Shown: positions 6,386 to 8,348 of the stretch, piece by piece
How positions within the stretch are numbered: position 1 is the first letter of the stretch
Layout: every line of letters begins with the position of its first letter
Assembly (NCBI GenBank): GCA_016280485.1
Contig: JAEEGU010000117.1
Span: forward strand, 1 to 8,348
DNA length: 8,348 bases
Reading direction: 5' to 3'
DNA from: Bacillota bacterium
GTDB lineage: Bacteria; Bacillota; Clostridia; Peptostreptococcales; Anaerovoracaceae
Made by a program: the position numbers and the translations under genes
The notes under the pieces: generated by a model
Database searches by the model: none
What the model saw: the letters and a program-made list of their open reading frames with translations, nothing else
What the model was told of the DNA's origin: nothing

Positions 6386-7136
6386 GTTCAGCGGTTATGA
6401 ATACGAGGGCTACCGCGTATTTTGGGATATTCACACACATACAACATACAGCCACGGTAAAGGCAGCATAAAGGACAACGTGAATGCGGCACTTGCCCTG
6501 GGACTGGAGGAGATAGCCATAACGGACCACGGTCCCGGGCATCTTACTTATGGCATTGACAAGGCGAAAATCCCTGAAATGCGTGCAGAAATCGACAGAC
6601 TTTCCGCGCTCCATCCGGAGATAAGGATACGCCTCGGAGTGGAGGCGAATATCACGATGGTGGGGAATCATCTCGACATTGCGCCGGAGGAGTTCAAGGA
6701 TTACGATTATGTCCACGCCGGATATCACTACGGCATAAGGGACGGAAATTGCCTTAAGAACTTCGCGAATTGGATGCTGCCGGGGAATCTGTTTGGGCGC
6801 GAGCTTTTGCGGGCAAACACAGAAATGACGGTTGCGGCGCTTCACGAAAACGATATAAGGATATTGACGCATCCGGGTGACAAGGGACCGTTTGATATGG
6901 ACGAGCTTGCGAGAGCATGCGCGGAAACGGATACACTGATGGAAATCAGCACATGGCACAGCCATCTGACCGTACCGGAGCTTAAGATATGCAAAAAATA
7001 TGATGTGAAATTTGTAATTTCAAGCGATGCTCACGTGCCGGGGCGTGTGGGTGATGCAGCGGGTGCGATTAAGCGCGCCTTTATAGCGGGAATTGAACCG
7101 GAAAGAATAGTAAATATCAGAAAGGAAAAGCAATGA
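6363..7136 (+). CDS. PHP-domain metallophosphoesterase
   Basis: The protein is 257 aa of the polymerase-and-histidinol-phosphatase family, YcdX-like: a TIM-like barrel with a trinuclear metal site at its C-terminal edge. Candidate metal ligands are H24 and H26 (DIHTHT), H31 (YSHG), D55 and H56 (TDHG), E94 (GVEAN), H119 (YVHAGYH), H170 (LTHPG), and D222 and H224 (SSDAH), which makes a full set. It should hydrolyse a phosphomonoester; the substrate cannot be read from sequence. Histidinol phosphatase is one possibility but no his genes are nearby. The start is TTG, supported by GGAGG 9 nt upstream; no other in-frame start precedes the first metal motif. It overlaps murB by 23 bp and rapZ by 4 bp. 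A PHP gene between murB and rapZ is a recurring clostridial arrangement, suggesting a shared envelope-related or nucleotide-signalling role. Confidence 0.88.
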   Translation: MGKEIKIKFSGYEYEGYRVFWDIHTHTTYSHGKGSIKDNVNAALALGLEEIAITDHGPGHLTYGIDKAKIPEMRAEIDRLSALHPEIRIRLGVEANITMVGNHLDIAPEEFKDYDYVHAGYHYGIRDGNCLKNFANWMLPGNLFGRELLRANTEMTVAALHENDIRILTHPGDKGPFDMDELARACAETDTLMEISTWHSHLTVPELKICKKYDVKFVISSDAHVPGRVGDAAGAIKRAFIAGIEPERIVNIRKEKQ

Positions 7137-7990
7137 AGGTTGTAATTGTGACAGGTCTGTCGGGAGCGGGAAAAACCCAGGCGATAAACTGCTTAGAGGA
7201 TATGGGCTACTATTGCATAGACAACATGCCTCCGGCACTGATCGGCAATTTCATAGAGCTGCTTGACGGCGGTGTAAGCCAGGGCGAGATTGAAAAGGTT
7301 GCGCTCGTAATCGATGTACGTGCAGGTGCATTTTTCGCAAATGCCGACGATATCATCGCAGGGCTTAAAAAAACCGGCTCGGATTCAAAGCTTATTTTCC
7401 TCGAGGCGAGCAATGAGGTGCTCGTCCGCCGTTATAACGAGACCAGACGCAGCCATCCTCTGTCCGATTCGGGTAACCCGATGAAGGGTATCGAAAAGGA
7501 GAGAAAGATGATGGAGCCTGTAAGGAAGCTTGCAGATGTGGTAATCGATACCTCAAGCATGAAATCCAGCAGGCTCAAACAGGAGATTCGCGGCTTTATC
7601 GAGGGCGGCGAGGCAACGAAAAACTTCGTAATAAATATCACATCCTTTGGCTTCAAGCATGGAATCCCGCAGGAGGCGGATTTCATTTTCGATGTGAGAT
7701 TCATTCCGAATCCTTTCTATGTTGCGAGCCTCAAAAAGCTTACCGGCAACAATAAAAAGGTGCAAAACTATGTGCTCAAATTTCCTGAGACAAAGGAATT
7801 TATAGAAACCCTGGACAAGATGATAAGCGATATGATTCCATGCTATATCCGCGAGGGAAAGTATCACTTAAATATCGCCTTCGGATGTACCGGCGGACAG
7901 CACCGCTCGGTAACCATGGCAAATGTGTTTGCTGAGAGATTTAAGCGTAGCGGCGTTCATGTCACACTGGAGCACAGAGAACTTGAATAA
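7133..7990 (+). CDS. rapZ: RapZ/YvcJ-family nucleotide-binding protein
   Basis: The protein is 285 aa, the family's normal length. The N-terminal P-loop is GLSGAGKT (8-15), followed by CIDNMPP (28-34; family DNLP), a Walker-B-like LVIDVR (58-63) and RRYNETRRSHPL (99-110). The C-terminal domain has ITSFGFKHGIP (169-179), DFIFDVRFIPNPF (183-195) and FGCTGGQHRSV (250-260), the signature implicated in ligand and RNA binding in RapZ. In E. coli RapZ senses glucosamine-6-phosphate and directs RNase E to the GlmZ RNA; the Bacillus relative YvcJ hydrolyses GTP and affects competence. Its role here is inferred: it probably links amino-sugar precursor status to regulation, consistent with murB two genes upstream. 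The ATG overlaps the PHP stop (ATGA), with AAAGGA just upstream. A strong terminator follows directly. Confidence 0.95.
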   Translation: MKVVIVTGLSGAGKTQAINCLEDMGYYCIDNMPPALIGNFIELLDGGVSQGEIEKVALVIDVRAGAFFANADDIIAGLKKTGSDSKLIFLEASNEVLVRRYNETRRSHPLSDSGNPMKGIEKERKMMEPVRKLADVVIDTSSMKSSRLKQEIRGFIEGGEATKNFVINITSFGFKHGIPQEADFIFDVRFIPNPFYVASLKKLTGNNKKVQNYVLKFPETKEFIETLDKMISDMIPCYIREGKYHLNIAFGCTGGQHRSVTMANVFAERFKRSGVHVTLEHRELE

Positions 7991-7991
7991 G

Positions 7992-8020
7992 AAAAAACCG
8001 GCTGAAAAAGCCGGTTTTTT
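7992..8020. terminator. bidirectional intrinsic terminator between rapZ and whiA
   Basis: A 12-bp perfect stem is formed by 7992-8003 and 8009-8020, with a GC core CCGGCT/AGCCGG, a 5-nt loop GAAAA and an A6/T6 base. The T tract follows the stem on + and the A tract gives a T tract on -, so it can end transcripts of both rapZ and the converging whiA. It begins 1 bp after the rapZ stop and ends 3 bp before the whiA stop. Confidence 0.95.
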
Positions 8021-8023
8021 TAA

Positions 8024-8348
8024 TTAAAGATTGGTTGCCATTTCCAAAAGCTTTTGCAGCCGGTGATTGAGTCCCGATTTTTTCATCGGAGGGTCCATCA
8101 TATCGGCTAGCTCCTGAAGCGTGGCATGCGGATGGTTAAGGCGAAGCTCAGCAACATCTCGGAGCTTGTCCGGGATGCCCTGCATGCCTCTGGCCTCCAC
8201 AAGCTTTTCGATTGCTGCGATCTGCCTTTCGGCGGCATTCAGGGTTTTATCCATGTTTGCGTTATCGCAGTTCGAAATGCGGTTTGCCCTGTTGCGGGCT
8301 TCCTTTACCATGCGGATTTCCTCGAGCTTGAAGAACTGGTTGTTCGCA
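8024..8348 (-). CDS. whiA: WhiA, C-terminal part (HTH DNA-binding regulator)
   Basis: The reading frame stays open past the methionine at 8311 to the right edge (12 more codons reading ANNQFFKLEEIR), so this is the C-terminal 107 residues of a longer protein whose start is outside the window. The sequence has the typical WhiA run NRANRISNCDNANMDKTLNAAERQIAAI, then the helix-turn-helix domain KLRDVAELRLNHPHATLQELADMMDPPMKKSGLNHRLQKL. WhiA controls sporulation septation in Streptomyces and influences division and chromosome segregation in Bacillus. The full protein pairs a LAGLIDADG homing-endonuclease-like fold, missing from this fragment, with this HTH. It normally lies downstream of rapZ and yvcK in the same direction; here it converges on rapZ. 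The stop is TAA read on the - strand at 8024-8026. Confidence 0.93.
   Translation of the reverse strand, partial: ANNQFFKLEEIRMVKEARNRANRISNCDNANMDKTLNAAERQIAAIEKLVEARGMQGIPDKLRDVAELRLNHPHATLQELADMMDPPMKKSGLNHRLQKLLEMATNL

Overview
The window looks like chromosomal DNA of a Gram-positive, probably clostridial (Bacillota) bacterium. WhiA occurs almost only in Gram-positive bacteria. The murB - PHP phosphoesterase - rapZ order is typical of Bacillota, and the threonine enzymes read like clostridial ones. By eye the base composition is close to half G+C. The family-level assignment is inference; nothing in the window fixes a genus.

Layout: positions 2 to 7990 hold a dense run of genes, all on the + strand. 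First comes a threonine block: the C-terminal end of aspartate kinase, then aspartate-semialdehyde dehydrogenase (asd), threonine synthase (thrC) and homoserine kinase (thrB). Homoserine dehydrogenase, the one missing step, is not in the window. The only sizeable gap (278-456) separates aspartate kinase from asd and holds a roughly 100-bp imperfect palindrome plus an 11-bp tandem duplication. An MgtC/SapB-family membrane protein follows, then a Fic-fold protein with a broken active-site motif, then murB (peptidoglycan precursor synthesis), a PHP-domain metallophosphoesterase and rapZ. From asd to rapZ the gaps are 24 bp or less, or the genes overlap by 4, 23 and 4 bp, so one long transcript with translational coupling is likely.

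A strong hairpin at 7992-8020, with A and T tracts on either side, ends the run. It also serves the converging gene on the - strand, the C-terminal part of whiA, which runs off the right edge. In most relatives rapZ, yvcK and whiA lie in the same direction; here whiA faces rapZ and yvcK is not between them.

The two most unusual points are protein-level. The Fic protein has Tyr where the catalytic His belongs, lacks the Gly-Arg of the motif, and also lacks the inhibitory glutamate, so it looks like a pseudoenzyme kept inside an envelope/housekeeping operon. MurB carries an insertion with six cysteines spaced exactly three residues apart, just before its conserved GNGSN FAD-binding motif; this resembles a metal- or cluster-binding or redox-responsive element. 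Three genes (thrB, murB, PHP) begin with TTG, each supported by a Shine-Dalgarno sequence.
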